11,189 nt of DNA from RGIG6904 sp024680835 (GCA_024680835.1 JAILBP010000111.1:1-11189); one strand, 5' to 3'. Positions 1 to 7,175 are shown, numbered from the stretch's first letter. Made by a program: numbers and translations. Notes: generated by a model not told the origin, from the sequence alone.

Positions 1-756
1 AGCACCCTTAGCCATACCGTCGTTCTCAGCGTAGATTACGTTGAACTCTTCGTTGCTGTTGATAACAGACTCAACGATCTTCTTTGCCTCTGCCTCGTCC
101 CATGTAGCTGTCTGCTGAACAACCTTGTTCATCTTGCCTGAAGCAAACTGCTCATCAAGTGCGCCTGTACGTCCGATCTGAGCATCTGAACCCATAGCAC
201 CCTGAATGTGGATTACGTTGTAAGTATCAAGGTTCTGATCGAGCAGCCAGTTAACTGCTGTCTCACCTTCTTTTGCCATGTCTGAAACAACTGCTGCAAT
301 GTAAAGGTCTTCGCTTACATCGATCATACGGTCAAAGAGATAAACCTTAACGCCTGCTTCCTTAGCCTGCTCGAGAACTTCGTCCCAGCCTGTTGTCTCT
401 GCTGCGGAAACGAGAAGATAATCAACACCTTCTGTGATGAAGCCCTGAGCTGCCTGAAGCTGCTCATCATTCTTTAAGCTGTATGCAGTCTTAAGCTCAT
501 AGCCGTTCGCTGATGAGAAAACAGCCTCCATATCCTTAACGTTAGCCTCGCGGTAACCTGACTCTGACGGCGGGTTGTTAACAACACCGACCTTGATGGT
601 ACCACCGGTGGTTGCCGGAGCTGCCGCACTCGTATCTGTCGAACCTGAAGACGAGGTTGAATCTGCGCTCGAACCTGCACTGCCACCACATGCGCACAGA
701 CTGAATGACATTGCTAATGCCATAGCTGCACAAAGAAATCTTCTTGCCTTTTTCAT
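1..756 (-). CDS. Sugar ABC transporter substrate-binding lipoprotein, 3' end outside window
   Basis: This is the N-terminal 252 codons of a periplasmic-binding-protein-like lipoprotein that should capture a sugar outside the membrane and pass it to an ABC permease. A basic start (MKKARR) and a hydrophobic stretch lead to the lipobox LCAC, with the lipidated cysteine at residue 23. A Ser/Thr/Gly/Ala-rich linker follows, then a type I binding fold opening with IKVGVVNNPPSESGYR. Later landmarks are TTGWDEVLEQAKEAGVKV and YAENDGM. The pattern follows the YtfQ/ribose-binding family and parallels the sensor lipoprotein at 3656-4666, but the two are clearly diverged. ATG at 762 is in frame but only 1 nt from the AAGGAGG site; ATG at 756 has 7-nt spacing and is preferred. 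The gene lies downstream of the sensor operon and is its likely target. The sugar cannot be told from sequence. Confidence 0.9.
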   Translation of the reverse strand, partial: MKKARRFLCAAMALAMSFSLCACGGSAGSSADSTSSSGSTDTSAAAPATTGGTIKVGVVNNPPSESGYREANVKDMEAVFSSANGYELKTAYSLKNDEQLQAAQGFITEGVDYLLVSAAETTGWDEVLEQAKEAGVKVYLFDRMIDVSEDLYIAAVVSDMAKEGETAVNWLLDQNLDTYNVIHIQGAMGSDAQIGRTGALDEQFASGKMNKVVQQTATWDEAEAKKIVESVINSNEEFNVIYAENDGMAKGA

Positions 757-763
757 TTTCATT

Positions 764-770
764 CCTCCTT
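764..770 (-). promoter_or_regulatory. Ribosome binding site choosing the 756 start
   Basis: The minus strand reads AAGGAGG here, a full match to the anti-Shine-Dalgarno. It lies 7 nt from ATG at 756 but only 1 nt from ATG at 762, so it decides for 756. It directly abuts the 3' strand of the predicted leader stem at 771-776. Confidence 0.85.
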
Positions 771-838
771 ATTGTATAGGCGCGACCACTGACCGGCCTC
801 GCCATGTCAGCCCGCTGCGGGCTAATTCCTTTTACAAT
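771..838 (-). promoter_or_regulatory. Structured leader: possible three-way junction upstream of the binding-protein gene
   Basis: On the minus strand ATTGTA (838-833) can pair with TACAAT (776-771) as a closing stem. It encloses a hairpin with perfect arms AGCCCG/CGGGCT (823-809) and a second hairpin with 9-position arms (803-795 with 787-779, one mismatch and one G-U) around a 7-nt loop. The closing stem ends at the AAGGAGG ribosome site. This is the usual place for a cis-acting RNA that controls translation or message stability. I do not recognise it as a known riboswitch class. No U-run follows either hairpin, so it does not look like an intrinsic terminator. The fold was judged by eye only. 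Confidence 0.4.
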
Positions 839-858
839 AGGGAGTTTAACTCTGCAAT

Positions 859-903
859 AACCTAAAGTAAATCAATGATCATTTCAAGTTGGTTGAAAAT
901 GAT
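859..903 (-). promoter_or_regulatory. Candidate operator and weak promoter for the transport gene
   Basis: An imperfect inverted repeat, ATCATTTCAA (878-887), 5-nt spacer, TTGAAAATGAT (893-903), sits in the AT-rich gap after the response regulator gene. On the minus strand TTGAAA (887-882) followed after 17 nt by TAGGTT (864-859) is a possible promoter with a poor -10, as expected where an activator is needed. One repeat arm overlaps the -35. The AraC-type regulator encoded next door is the obvious candidate binder, although AraC-family sites are often direct repeats. The promoter call is weak; the inverted repeat is directly visible. Confidence 0.3.
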
Positions 904-935
904 TTTGTACTCTCAAAAAACAGTTGATTATTTTT

Positions 936-2198
936 TTATTCAGGTTGGTTTTGATTTTGCTGACGGTATTCCGAGGGTGTCATACCCGTGTTCTTCTTAA
1001 AGATATAACTGAAATAATGTGCATCGTTATACCCTGTCTCGTGCGCTATCACCGAGCTTTTCATGTCTGTGTTTCGCAAAAGCTCCTTGGCCTTGTTGAG
1101 TCTCAGATAAATAAGATACTCCGTAAACGTCTGACCGCTCTGCTGCGAAAATACCGTAGAGAATCTGCTGTTACTCATATTCACGGCGCTTGCCACATCC
1201 TGCAGCATTATGTTGGGATCGCAGAAATGCTGTGACATATACACTTTCGCCTCACTGATCACCGAGGGCACTCCTGTGTCACTCACCGAATCGCCCATCT
1301 CTCTAACCCCCAGTATCAGTGGGTTTTCTGTGCTCTTCTCCGACAGGATATGTCTTATATGCCTTGCGCTCTTAAAGCTCTTCAGTATATCCGAGGGTTT
1401 CTCCACGATCTCACCGATGCCGATCCTGATATTGGTACAGCCGGCACGCTCCAGATCATTTGATAAAGAAGAAGAAAAAGCATACGCTCTCTCCTCAGTG
1501 TCATCCGCACTGTCTCCCAGAACTAAGAGCCTGGTACCTGTACGGCTTCCCGAGACATGCACCACGCCGCCTCCTGCCTCCGCCAGGATGAAAGCCGCTT
1601 CCTGTCCTACATCGACAGGCGAAAAAGCCGCATCCATCACCGCATAAAAAGGAGCGCTCAAAGACGTTCCCATAGCCCTAAGCTGCAGCAGGGTGTTCTC
1701 CGCATCCTCCTCCATGGACTCATCCGAGAACAGGGAACCTATCAGTTTTTCCTTCAGAAAACGGACATCTGCGCTCACATTCATGCGGGCTCTGAGGCTT
1801 TCGGCATGCTCTCCCGCTTTCCTCTCCTCCTCCAGCTGGGCACTCAGCTTGTCCAGTATCTGTCTAAGCTCCTGCGAGTCTATGGGTTTCAGCATATACT
1901 CCCTGACACCGAGACTTATACAGGTGCGGGCATACTCAAACTCGTCATATCCGCTCAGGATTATAATGCCTATCCAGGGCATCTGGGTTCTCAATATCCT
2001 GCACAGCTCTATGCCGTCCATGAACGGCATCTTGATATCCGTTATCACTATATCAGGGTTTGTATCCCTGATCATGGGCAGCGCCATCTCCCCGTCCGGT
2101 GCTTCCCCCACCAGAGTATACGGCGTTTCTTCCCATGGAAACGACTCCCTTATGCCCTCACGTATGACTATCTCGTCATCAACCAGAAACACCTTCAT
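936..2198 (-). CDS. AraC-family response regulator (YesN type)
   Basis: A 420-residue cytoplasmic transcription regulator. Residues 1 to about 120 form a receiver domain: acidic pair in FLVDDE, phosphoacceptor Asp54 in VITDIKMPFMDG, Ser82 in ILSGYDEFEYA, and Lys104 in YMLKPIDS. A middle region of about 190 residues is unassigned, as in many YesN-like regulators. The last 100 residues form an AraC/XylS double helix-turn-helix, with SQHFCDPNIMLQDVASAVNM for the first helices and ETGYNDAHYFSYIFKKNTGM ending in TPSEYR. The start overlaps the end of the kinase gene by 20 nt and has AGGAG 10 nt upstream, so the two are translationally linked. It should be phosphorylated by that kinase and activate the sugar transport gene to its left (inference from context). 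Confidence 0.93.
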   Translation of the reverse strand: MKVFLVDDEIVIREGIRESFPWEETPYTLVGEAPDGEMALPMIRDTNPDIVITDIKMPFMDGIELCRILRTQMPWIGIIILSGYDEFEYARTCISLGVREYMLKPIDSQELRQILDKLSAQLEEERKAGEHAESLRARMNVSADVRFLKEKLIGSLFSDESMEEDAENTLLQLRAMGTSLSAPFYAVMDAAFSPVDVGQEAAFILAEAGGGVVHVSGSRTGTRLLVLGDSADDTEERAYAFSSSLSNDLERAGCTNIRIGIGEIVEKPSDILKSFKSARHIRHILSEKSTENPLILGVREMGDSVSDTGVPSVISEAKVYMSQHFCDPNIMLQDVASAVNMSNSRFSTVFSQQSGQTFTEYLIYLRLNKAKELLRNTDMKSSVIAHETGYNDAHYFSYIFKKNTGMTPSEYRQQNQNQPE

Positions 2199-3654
2199 CT
2201 TCAGATATCTCCTCTCTCGTAATGCACGGCACCTTGAAACTTATGGATGTGCCTTCCCTGCCGCTTGTAATATTAAGACCTTCAGGCTGGTTGTAATAAA
2301 GCCTTATTCGAAGATTCACATTCACCAGACCGAAGCCCCCGGCTCCCTCACTGACGGAGGGCTGTCCCTTCTTCATACGCTCTTTAAGCTCCCGCAGGCT
2401 TTCCTCCGTCATGCCGGTTCCCGTATCGGATACGGTAAACTCCAGCATATCATCCACAAGGCGACCCCTTACCCGTATGACACCGCCACCGCGCTTTATC
2501 TTTATCCCGTGGTAGAGAGCGTTCTCCACCAGCGGCTGCAGCAACAGCTTCAAAACATAGAATCCGCAGATCTCCTCAGGTATATCGATCTCATACCGCA
2601 TGATGTCCCTGTACCTTGTCTGCTGGATCTTCAAGTAACCTTCGATATGTTTTCTCTCCTGTCCCACAGGGATCCAGTCGGCTCCCGAGGACAGGCTGAT
2701 GCGGAAGAAATCGCTCAGAGCGTTAGTCAGGGCGATAACCTCGTCCTTATCTGCGGCCTCTGCCTTCCATATAATGGCATCCAGAGTATTGTACAGAAAG
2801 TGGGGATTGATCTGCTCCTGAAGAGTACGAAGCTCCGCTTTTCTAAGGTTTCTCTCATCCAGGCGGCTCTTTTCCATCATCTCTTCCAGACGGTCTGCCA
2901 TGATGTTGACCCTTATGGTGAGATTTCTAAGCTCCGCCACCTCCGTATCCGGGACTCTCGCATCCAGCGTTCCCTCTGCCAGTCTTCCCGCCACATACTC
3001 AAGCCTGTCTATAGGTTCCATTATAAATTTGGATGTTTTCTTCGTAGCCCTGTTGCGTAAGAGCCAGGCAAAGGCCACCGTCACAGCCTCAGCCATGGCC
3101 GTTATCAGTATCAGTATCTGTAAAACAGCGCTCTCCTGCGCCGTGGATTTGATCTCCTGTGTGATGTAGTCACCCAGCATACTGTCCACCAGCATCGCCA
3201 CATCCCGGACCTCATTGAACACAGTCTCATTTTCCACAACAGGACGTTTTTCCTCTATGTTGGTCCTGATCCTGTTGACATAATTTTCCAGCGTCTCCAT
3301 GGTGCGCTTCGCCACCATGAGCGAGATCCTGTTTTCCTCGTCACTCTTTTCACTGATCTCGTCGATGACATCATAAACACTGTAGATAATGCCGTATACC
3401 CTGCTCTCGGCTATGGTATACCTGCCGCTTACTATCCCCCATACACCCTCAGGCAGATCCTCCGCAACCACAGTCCTTAAACTTGCTATCTTTTCCATTC
3501 GCTTGATGGCATTGTGATAGCGGCCCGAATAGACTAACATCAGCACAAGACTTATAAAGACCGGAAGCACCAGCACGAACACCAATGCCTGGCTCATCCG
3601 GTCGATCCTGCCCGCTATACTCTTTTCCTTTTTGATACGGGTCTTACCACTCAT
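2179..3654 (-). CDS. Sensor histidine kinase (YesM/LytS type)
   Basis: A 491-residue membrane kinase. Transmembrane segment 1 is at about 22-44, a mainly helical outside domain at about 45-174, transmembrane segment 2 at about 176-199, a HAMP linker at about 200-262 and a short coiled coil. The His_kinase domain has the phosphorylated His285 in QEQINPHFLYNTLDAI. The HATPase_c domain shows the N box QPLVENALYHG (Asn378), the G1 box VSDTGTGM (Asp410) and the G2 box GGFGLVNVNLRI. Its ATG is 1 nt past the stop of the sugar-binding lipoprotein gene, with GAGAGGAT just upstream. The outside domain lacks an obvious ligand-binding fold, so it probably reads the bound state of that lipoprotein, as LytS does with XylFII in Clostridium beijerinckii. 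The transferred part is inference from gene order. Confidence 0.93.
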   Translation of the reverse strand: MSGKTRIKKEKSIAGRIDRMSQALVFVLVLPVFISLVLMLVYSGRYHNAIKRMEKIASLRTVVAEDLPEGVWGIVSGRYTIAESRVYGIIYSVYDVIDEISEKSDEENRISLMVAKRTMETLENYVNRIRTNIEEKRPVVENETVFNEVRDVAMLVDSMLGDYITQEIKSTAQESAVLQILILITAMAEAVTVAFAWLLRNRATKKTSKFIMEPIDRLEYVAGRLAEGTLDARVPDTEVAELRNLTIRVNIMADRLEEMMEKSRLDERNLRKAELRTLQEQINPHFLYNTLDAIIWKAEAADKDEVIALTNALSDFFRISLSSGADWIPVGQERKHIEGYLKIQQTRYRDIMRYEIDIPEEICGFYVLKLLLQPLVENALYHGIKIKRGGGVIRVRGRLVDDMLEFTVSDTGTGMTEESLRELKERMKKGQPSVSEGAGGFGLVNVNLRIRLYYNQPEGLNITSGREGTSISFKVPCITREEISEDEGVSG

Positions 3655-3655
3655 A

Positions 3656-4666
3656 TCAATATCCTCTCGGTAAAAGATTGCTCAGATCCTGCTCGTCACT
3701 GAAATACCGCTCATCCGGATGGATAATAGCCTCAACCTCCTCACCGTTTTTAAGTTTCAGGGCGGTGTTCATGAGAGCATTTCCCAGCATGGGAGTACAC
3801 TCCACAACGCAGTTGATCCTGCCTTCCTTCAATACATCTATAGCTTCCTGTCCGCCGTCTATGGAGATTATCACAATATCCTGCCCCGGCACTAACCCGG
3901 CTGCCTCTATCTCCGTCAGTGCTCCCAGCGTCATATCATCATTGTGACTGTACACCACATCTATCTCATCACCGTATTTCGACAACAGTTCACGCATGCA
4001 TTCGGCTCCGCGGCTCCGTAAGAAGTCACCGTTAATACTCTCCATGACCTCCATTCGCCCGTCAGATTTTATAGTATCCATAAAACCTGCCTGACGTTTT
4101 CGCATGGGTGTGGAATCTTCCGTGCCGGTTATCTCCACAATGTTCACGTGATCGAGTCCTAAGCTGTCTGCCTTTCTGATAAGATACTCCCCCGCCATCA
4201 CGCCCTCATTATAAAAATCCGCGCCTATGAGACAGGTTGTAAGCCCTTCATCCTCCGTATTGATGTCACGGTCTACCAGGATCACCGGTATCCCGGCGTT
4301 TTTGGCCTCCGTCAGCACATTGTCCCAGCCTTCCTCCACAATGGGAGAAAATGCTATGACATCCACCTTGTAAGCTATGAAACGTCTTATGGCAGCAATC
4401 TGGTTTTCCTGTTTTTGATTTGCATTGTCAAACATCAGATTAATGCCGTATTTTTCGGCTTTTTCTTCAATATCCAGAGTATTGCCTATACGCCAGGCGC
4501 TCTCCGACCCCAGCTGCGAAAAGCCCAGTATCAGCTTTGGCTCCTCCACCTCCGGTTTCTGTCCACATCCTGAAAACATTCCCATACACAAAACGGCCGC
4601 AACGGCAATACTTACAAGCCGTCGCAGACCGTTTTTCATCTTATCGCAATACGATCTTCCCCGCAT
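3656..4666 (-). CDS. YtfQ-like sugar-binding lipoprotein, likely sensor component of the two-component system
   Basis: A 336-residue exported lipoprotein with signal peptide and lipobox FSGC (Cys34). The mature part closely follows E. coli YtfQ, the galactofuranose/galactose binding protein: LGFSQLGSESAWR, NQKQENQIAAIRRFIA, YSHNDDMTLGAL and ISIDGG. All the conserved family landmarks are visible, so a five- or six-carbon sugar ligand is likely but its identity is open. The start at 4666 is chosen over the in-frame ATG at 4639 because AAGGGGAG lies 6 nt before it, while 4639 has no good site. No permease or ATPase gene is adjacent, and its stop is 1 nt from the kinase start. It therefore probably senses rather than transports. 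Its upstream region is repeat copy 1, which ends 27 nt before the start codon. Confidence 0.88.
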   Translation of the reverse strand: MRGRSYCDKMKNGLRRLVSIAVAAVLCMGMFSGCGQKPEVEEPKLILGFSQLGSESAWRIGNTLDIEEKAEKYGINLMFDNANQKQENQIAAIRRFIAYKVDVIAFSPIVEEGWDNVLTEAKNAGIPVILVDRDINTEDEGLTTCLIGADFYNEGVMAGEYLIRKADSLGLDHVNIVEITGTEDSTPMRKRQAGFMDTIKSDGRMEVMESINGDFLRSRGAECMRELLSKYGDEIDVVYSHNDDMTLGALTEIEAAGLVPGQDIVIISIDGGQEAIDVLKEGRINCVVECTPMLGNALMNTALKLKNGEEVEAIIHPDERYFSDEQDLSNLLPRGY

Positions 4667-4693
4667 AAAAAACTCCCCTTCGCCAGAAGCTTC

Positions 4694-4809
4694 TTGTTAC
4701 TGTTCACAGCCACTGTACATACATTCTACAGGCTTGCCCTGACATCGGCAATCTGCTCAGCAAGCTGGCAGCCTGTATACTACATGATATCGGCTGTGAA
4801 TAGTAACAA
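4694..4809 (-). repeat. Palindromic non-coding repeat element, copy 1 (116 bp)
   Basis: The element is bounded by inverted repeats GTTACTGTTCACAGCC (4696-4711) and GGCTGTGAATAGTAAC (4792-4807), extendable to TTG/CAA at the ends. Read on the minus strand, its last 76 nt match the right end of copy 2 (10816-11041) with only a few substitutions and one small indel. Inside, TACAGGC pairs with GCCTGTA, and neighbouring bases extend the stem partly through G-U pairs. It encodes no transposase. It fills nearly all of the gap between the HAD gene and the sensor operon and also covers the last nine codons and stop of the HAD gene. It could be a MITE-like element or a dispersed structured RNA. I see no convincing target-site duplication. 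Confidence 0.85.
4723..4751 (-). promoter_or_regulatory. Promoter-like pair inside repeat copy 1, facing the sensor operon
   Basis: The minus strand has TTGCCG (4751-4746), a 17-nt spacer and TAGAAT (4728-4723), 4 of 6 and 5 of 6 matches to the vegetative consensus at ideal spacing. Transcription would begin near 4716, about 50 nt before the lipoprotein start. The same pair and spacer are kept in copy 2. No better promoter is visible between the HAD stop and the sensor operon. Its use as a promoter is inferred. Confidence 0.45.
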
Positions 4810-5454
4810 TTTCTTCACGTCAAAAAGTGACTCCGCTACAAAATCCGCCATACCGCGTATCTCCTCGTCCGGCTGTAAGATATCCGGAACCATCACCGGA
4901 TGCATCCCCGCAGCATGCGCCGCCCTGATACCGTTAAAGGAATCCTCTATCACCATGCAATCCGCCGGATCCGTATTCATAAGCTCTGCCGCCTTCAGGA
5001 AAATATCGGGATGTGGCTTGCTCCTCGTCACCATATCCCCGCACACTATCCTGTCAAAATAATCTATGATGCCCGCGTCCGAAAGCTCCTGTCTTACCGC
5101 CCACTCCTGGGTAGACGATGCCAGCGCTATACCGAAACCGTTCTCACTCAAAAACTTCAGGATCTCATTAACCCCCGGTTTCATGGGAAGCCTGCCCTTA
5201 TCGTATCTCTCCATAAAGAGCTTAAAGCTGTCATCCCAGAACCTGTCCGTATCGAACTCATCACCGTAAGCCTCGCGGATCAGCTCCTTTGTGCGCTCTA
5301 CCGTGGCACCGAGACATTTTATGGCCACATCCTCTCTGAATGTTATGCCCCAGCCACTTGCCACGTCCCTGCAGCAGCCGATATATGCTGCCTCAGAATC
5401 GAATATGATGCCATCCATATCGAAGATGACAGTCTTTATATTGTCAAATTTCAT
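4780..5454 (-). CDS. HAD-superfamily phosphatase / beta-phosphoglucomutase-like hydrolase
   Basis: A 224-residue cytoplasmic HAD enzyme of the capped beta-phosphoglucomutase-like subfamily. Motif I is IFDMDGIIFDSE with nucleophile Asp12 and acid/base Asp14. Motif II is the serine in IALASST, motif III is Lys146 in SKPHPD, and motif IV is Glu170-Asp171 in VIEDSFNGIRAAHAAGM. The helical cap lies between motifs I and II. Substrates are probably sugar phosphates, but the class is promiscuous. The start is odd: no ribosome site is properly spaced, and a terminator-like hairpin lies just upstream. In-frame codons run back to the SufB-like stop at 5500 with no other start codon. The last nine residues (LLLFTADIM) and the stop lie inside repeat copy 1, so the original C-terminus was probably replaced by insertion. 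The catalytic core is complete. Confidence 0.88.
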   Translation of the reverse strand: MKFDNIKTVIFDMDGIIFDSEAAYIGCCRDVASGWGITFREDVAIKCLGATVERTKELIREAYGDEFDTDRFWDDSFKLFMERYDKGRLPMKPGVNEILKFLSENGFGIALASSTQEWAVRQELSDAGIIDYFDRIVCGDMVTRSKPHPDIFLKAAELMNTDPADCMVIEDSFNGIRAAHAAGMHPVMVPDILQPDEEIRGMADFVAESLFDVKKLLLFTADIM

Positions 5455-5460
5455 CTCATT

Positions 5461-5485
5461 AAAAACAGAAAGTCCGGGCTTCTGT
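5461..5485 (-). terminator. Terminator-like hairpin between the Fe-S genes and the HAD gene
   Basis: On the minus strand ACAGAAG and CTTTCTGT can pair around CCCGGA, followed by TTTT and then AATGAGATG at the HAD start. The stem is short (about 7 bp with a bulge) and the U-tract is only 4-5 nt, so termination may be partial. An AGGAG lies before the hairpin, too far from the HAD ATG unless folding shortens the distance. Confidence 0.45.
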
Positions 5486-5499
5486 CTCTCCTCGCAATA

Positions 5500-6426
5500 T
5501 TATTTTAAAAATCCGTTGATGATCTGCTCTTCCGCTTCCTTTTCGTCAAGTCCCAGAGTCATCAGCTTTATGATCTGATCTCCCGCGATCTTTCCGATGG
5601 CAGCTTCATGCACCAGAGCGGCATCCACATTGTTGGCTTCAAGAGCCGGAACAGCTAAGATCCTGCCTTTGTCCATGATGATGGAATCGCACTCGGTATG
5701 TCCGGAACATGCAGCATTTCCTACCAGCTTTGCATCAAATCTCTGATAAGAATCATCTCTGGCCACAGACCTGGATACCACATCCGCCGTAGCACCCTCT
5801 CCGTTTAAGTTCACCACGTAGGTACTGACAGCGTTCTGGCTACCGTGTGTCATGAGACGTTCCCTGACCACCAGCTTCGCACCGGCATCCAGTTCTGCCG
5901 TCGTGGTGCGGTTTGTATCATCCACACCCTTGATCTGCACCATTTCCATCTCCATAGTGCTGTTCTCTTTCATATAGACCTCGGTGCCCGGATTTAAGAT
6001 CCTCTTGCCGGATCCGTCGCCGGAACCGTAATGTTTTTCAACATATTTGACCTTAGCGTCCTTCTCAAGATAAAAACGATGTATTCCGTCATGCTCCGAA
6101 TCCTTGGGGCCGCAGTTGTCTATACCGCATCCCGCTACGATGATCACATCCGCGCCTTCGCCGATGTAGAAATCATTGTAGACCAGCTCCTTGAGTCCGC
6201 TCTTGGTCATGACTACCGGAATGTGAACACTCTCATTTTTGGTCCCCGGTTTTATCCGGACAGTCAGCCCCTGTCCGTCCTCCCTGGGAGTGATCTCTAT
6301 ATTGGCTGTCGAAGCCCTGCCTGCGGATTCACTGTTGGAGCGGATATTGTAGGCGCCCTCCGGAACTTCATGAAGTCCCGCCACTTCGCTCAGAAGTCTT
6401 TTCTGTATTTCATCAAGCTGTATCAT
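5500..6426 (-). CDS. SufB/SufD-like Fe-S cluster assembly scaffold (SmsB-like)
   Basis: A 308-residue protein of the SufBD family, which forms the beta-helix scaffold where Fe-S clusters are built, in complex with the SufC ATPase. Family marks are the long run of short beta repeats, ACSGHTECDS (Cys240, Cys246), the segment ending in VPALEANNVDAALVHEAAIG (His273, Glu274) and the C-terminal helical tail LGLDEKEAEEQIINGFLK. Further cysteines occur in AGCGIDNCG (100 and 105). The protein is much shorter than typical SufB (about 470) or SufD (about 420) because the N-terminal region is reduced, which matches the one-scaffold minimal SUF-like (SMS) systems. Its ATG overlaps the ATPase stop in an ATGA junction. 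No SufS, SufU or SufE gene is next to it. Which residue holds the cluster is not decided here. Confidence 0.88.
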   Translation of the reverse strand: MIQLDEIQKRLLSEVAGLHEVPEGAYNIRSNSESAGRASTANIEITPREDGQGLTVRIKPGTKNESVHIPVVMTKSGLKELVYNDFYIGEGADVIIVAGCGIDNCGPKDSEHDGIHRFYLEKDAKVKYVEKHYGSGDGSGKRILNPGTEVYMKENSTMEMEMVQIKGVDDTNRTTTAELDAGAKLVVRERLMTHGSQNAVSTYVVNLNGEGATADVVSRSVARDDSYQRFDAKLVGNAACSGHTECDSIIMDKGRILAVPALEANNVDAALVHEAAIGKIAGDQIIKLMTLGLDEKEAEEQIINGFLK

Positions 6427-7175
6427 ACTGTCGCCGCTCCTTTCAATATGCTGTTCGGCTTGCAGGAAGCAACCGCCGAAGAAGTCCCCAAAAGCTGCGG
6501 CAAAACATCATCTTTCGCGCCGCGGGATGCCACCTGACCGTCCTTTAACACTATCACCTCATCGGCGATGTTTAAGATCCTCTCCTGATGCGAGATGATG
6601 AGGATCGAGCTCTTATCTATCTCCCGCCTCATCTCCTCAAAAACTTCGATCAGATTTCCGAAGCTCCAAAGATCGATACCCGCTTCCGGCTCATCGAAAA
6701 CAGACAGCTTTGACTTTCTGGCGAGTACCGTAGCTATCTCTATACGCTTTAACTCGCCGCCCGAAAGACTGCTGTTGACCTCTCTGTCGATGTAATCCTT
6801 TGCACACAGTCCCACTGCCGAAAGATATTCGCAGGCATCTGCCGCAGATATCTGTTTTCCGGTAGCAAGACGTATCAGGTCAAAAACCTGAATCCCCTTA
6901 AAACGCACAGGCTGCTGAAAAGCAAATGCGATGCCGTTTTTGGCTCTCTCTGTGACGGTCATATCCGTGATATCCTGTCCGTCCAGCAGTATCTTTCCTC
7001 CTGTGGGTTTTTCTATACCTGCTATAAGTCTGGCGAGGGTAGATTTGCCTCCGCCGTTGGGTCCTGTGATGACCACAAGTTTTTCATCCGGGATCACCAG
7101 GCTCACATCTCTGATGATCTCCCTGCTCAGGCTGTCATCTTCAACCTGAAACGATACGTTTTTTAATTCCAGCAT
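6423..7175 (-). CDS. SufC-like ABC ATPase for Fe-S cluster assembly (SmsC-like)
   Basis: A 250-residue soluble ABC ATPase whose best reading is SufC, which powers the SufB/SufD scaffold in the cytoplasm. Motifs in order are Walker A GPNGGGKST (38-46), Q-loop AFQQP (about 85-89), signature SSLSGGELKRIEIA (135-148), Walker B LSVFDEPEAGID (157-168) and the H-loop histidine in IISHQ (His196). The FDEPEAGID form, IDREVN before the signature, and the partner gene fit SufC better than a transporter ATPase. The start at 7175 is supported by GGGAGAG just upstream. It follows the cyclic di-GMP regulator gene after only 28 nt with no terminator, so it may be on the same transcript. The tail after about residue 228 is low-similarity and may be lineage-specific. 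Confidence 0.88.
   Translation of the reverse strand: MLELKNVSFQVEDDSLSREIIRDVSLVIPDEKLVVITGPNGGGKSTLARLIAGIEKPTGGKILLDGQDITDMTVTERAKNGIAFAFQQPVRFKGIQVFDLIRLATGKQISAADACEYLSAVGLCAKDYIDREVNSSLSGGELKRIEIATVLARKSKLSVFDEPEAGIDLWSFGNLIEVFEEMRREIDKSSILIISHQERILNIADEVIVLKDGQVASRGAKDDVLPQLLGTSSAVASCKPNSILKGAATV

Noticed and set aside
1693..3060. Plus-strand open frame of 455 codons
   Set aside because: It lies antisense to the regulator and kinase genes, whose motifs are complete; its protein is low-complexity and unlike any family I know.
4690..4815. Target-site duplication around repeat copy 1
   Set aside because: Flanks resemble each other only by T-rich composition; no clean direct repeat is visible, and none around copy 2 either.
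4694..5062. Plus-strand open frame of 122 codons
   Set aside because: It is antisense to the HAD gene and begins inside repeat copy 1; no supporting signal.
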